5,326 bases of DNA, taken from NCBI GenBank assembly GCA_946886185.1, contig CAMPIC010000250.1:1-5326 (forward strand), in the 5' to 3' direction. Shown in pieces: positions 4,275 to 5,326 of the stretch; within the stretch, counting starts at the first letter, position 1; every line of letters begins with the position of its first letter. Source of the stretch: an uncultured bacterium (lineage in GTDB: Bacteria > Eisenbacteria > RBG-16-71-46 > CAIMUX01). The position numbers were made by a program, and so were the translations under genes. Below the pieces are notes generated by a model. It was not told the DNA's origin, ran no database searches, and saw only the letters and a list, made by a program, of their open reading frames with translations.

Positions 4275-5326
4275 ATGTCGACCCCCGCCCTGGTCCTTCA
4301 AGACATCCGTAAGTCCTACTTCGGCAACCCGGTCCTGAAGGGAGTGAGCCTGCACGTCCAGCCGGGCGAGATCCACGCTCTGGTAGGCGAAAACGGCGCG
4401 GGCAAATCGACTCTCATGAACATCCTTTTCGGGATGCCGGTCATCCACGCCACCGGAGGATTCGAGGGGGAGATCCGGATCGGCGGAGCCAGCGTCCGCC
4501 CCCGCACGCCGAGCGATGCGATGCGCCACGGCGTGGGCATGGTCCATCAGGAGTTCATGCTCCTTCCCGGATTCACCGTCACCGAGAACATCAAGCTCAA
4601 TCGCGAGCGGACCCGGCCCAATCCGATCAGCCGCGCCCTCCGACCGGTGCTCGCCGGTCCCTCCCAGGCGCTCGAATCGCTCGATTGGAAGCGGATGCAC
4701 CGAGAAGCGCGCGCCGCGCTCGACGGGATCGGGATCTCCCTCGACGAGCACCTCGTGGTGGGCGGTCTTCCCGTGGGATACATGCAGTTCATCGAGATTG
4801 CGCGTGAGGTCGACAAGGAAAACGCGCGGCTCCTGGTCTTCGACGAACCGACCGCCGTCCTCACCGAGACCGAAGCAAGCGAGCTGCTCCGCGCCATGAA
4901 GCAGCTCTCGGAGCGCGGGATCGCGCAGCTCTTCATCACCCATCGATTGGAAGAGGTGATGGAGGTCGCGGATCGGATCACGGTGCTGCGCGACGGAGAG
5001 CTGGTCCAGACTCTCGATCGCGGGGATGCAACGGTGGAGCGTCTGGCAGAGCTCATGATCGGGCGCGCCATCCCCGATCGGGATCGCGGCGAGCGCGCGA
5101 GGAGTGGAGCGGGTGACGTGGTGCTGCGCGTGCGGGACCTCCATGTCGAGATGCCGGGCGAAGAGCTCCACGGGGTCGATCTGGACGTGCGCGAAGGTGA
5201 GATCCTCGGTCTCGCCGGTCTCGCCGGTCAGGGAAAGACCGCGGTCGCGAATGGGATCGTGGGTCTCTTTCTGGCGCGTGGTGAGGTGCAGTTTCGAGGC
5301 GAGCCGCTCCCCTTGGGGCAGCCGCT
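4275..5326 (+). CDS. Sugar/nucleoside-type ABC transporter ATP-binding protein, N-terminal part, cut by window edge
   Basis: This is the cytoplasmic ATPase of a carbohydrate- or nucleoside-type importer with two nucleotide-binding domains in one chain (RbsA/MglA-like, normally about 500 residues); 350 codons are present. Domain 1 is complete: Walker A GENGAGKST (38-46), Q-loop Q92, signature region LPVGYMQFIEIAREV (165-179), Walker B LLVFDEPT (186-193) with D190 and E191, and H-loop H223. Domain 2 begins near 283, with GLAGQGKT (315-322) as its Walker A. The signature LPVGY replaces the common LSGGQ/LSVGQ. It probably marks a subfamily, because the neighbouring QFIEIAREV is intact. An extra segment at about 110-145 lies before the helical region. 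The ATG at 4275 is the only good start: a frame stop lies at 4179-4181 with only a CTG between. It has no SD and a hairpin directly upstream. Substrate cannot be told; permease and binding-protein genes would be expected to the right. Confidence 0.93.
   Translation, partial: MSTPALVLQDIRKSYFGNPVLKGVSLHVQPGEIHALVGENGAGKSTLMNILFGMPVIHATGGFEGEIRIGGASVRPRTPSDAMRHGVGMVHQEFMLLPGFTVTENIKLNRERTRPNPISRALRPVLAGPSQALESLDWKRMHREARAALDGIGISLDEHLVVGGLPVGYMQFIEIAREVDKENARLLVFDEPTAVLTETEASELLRAMKQLSERGIAQLFITHRLEEVMEVADRITVLRDGELVQTLDRGDATVERLAELMIGRAIPDRDRGERARSGAGDVVLRVRDLHVEMPGEELHGVDLDVREGEILGLAGLAGQGKTAVANGIVGLFLARGEVQFRGEPLPLGQP

Noticed and set aside
3966..5171. 401-codon minus-strand open frame
   Set aside because: It lies opposite the ABC ATPase, which has every expected motif. 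The His/Asp/Arg-rich product is the usual antisense shadow.
5208..5225. Tandem GGTCTCGCC repeat, two copies
   Set aside because: It encodes GLAGLA of the second Walker A region. Related ATPases have a similar Gly-Leu-Ala-Gly run, so it follows from the protein.

Overview
The window is chromosomal DNA from a GC-rich bacterium. By eye it is well above 60% G+C, with strong G/C third-position bias in the real genes. No gene pins down a phylum. The mix is a housekeeping RNase, a DUF427 protein, a TPR protein, a small membrane protein paired with a winged-helix regulator, and a sugar/nucleoside-type ABC ATPase. It fits a free-living or environmental lineage, but that is inference. I see no insertion sequence, phage gene, CRISPR array, tRNA or rRNA.

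Layout: the left end (1-930, minus strand) is the N-terminal 310 codons of polynucleotide phosphorylase (pnp), cut by the window edge just before its second RNase PH domain. A gene-poor stretch of about 550 bases (931-1484) separates it from a plus-strand series. This stretch is packed with inverted repeats, and it carries a plausible plus-strand promoter overlapped by two palindromes and a structured leader. The plus strand then holds a DUF427 protein (1485-1769), a TPR-repeat protein with a hydrophobic N-terminus (1865-2848), a six-helix membrane protein (2971-3576) overlapping a winged-helix regulator with a very basic tail (3566-4093), a 181-base gap with hairpins, and the first 350 codons of a two-domain ABC ATPase (4275 to the right edge).

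How they may work together: the membrane protein and the regulator overlap and form the clearest operon. The regulator family usually acts as a local repressor, so self-control of this pair is the simplest reading. DUF427 and the TPR gene may share a transcript. The ABC ATPase probably starts a separate import operon whose permease and binding-protein genes lie beyond the window. The most open questions are the unexplained structure at 1099-1443, the unusual regulator tail, and the hairpin with no Shine-Dalgarno (SD) sequence at the ABC start codon. No wholly new multi-gene system can be supported from these bases.
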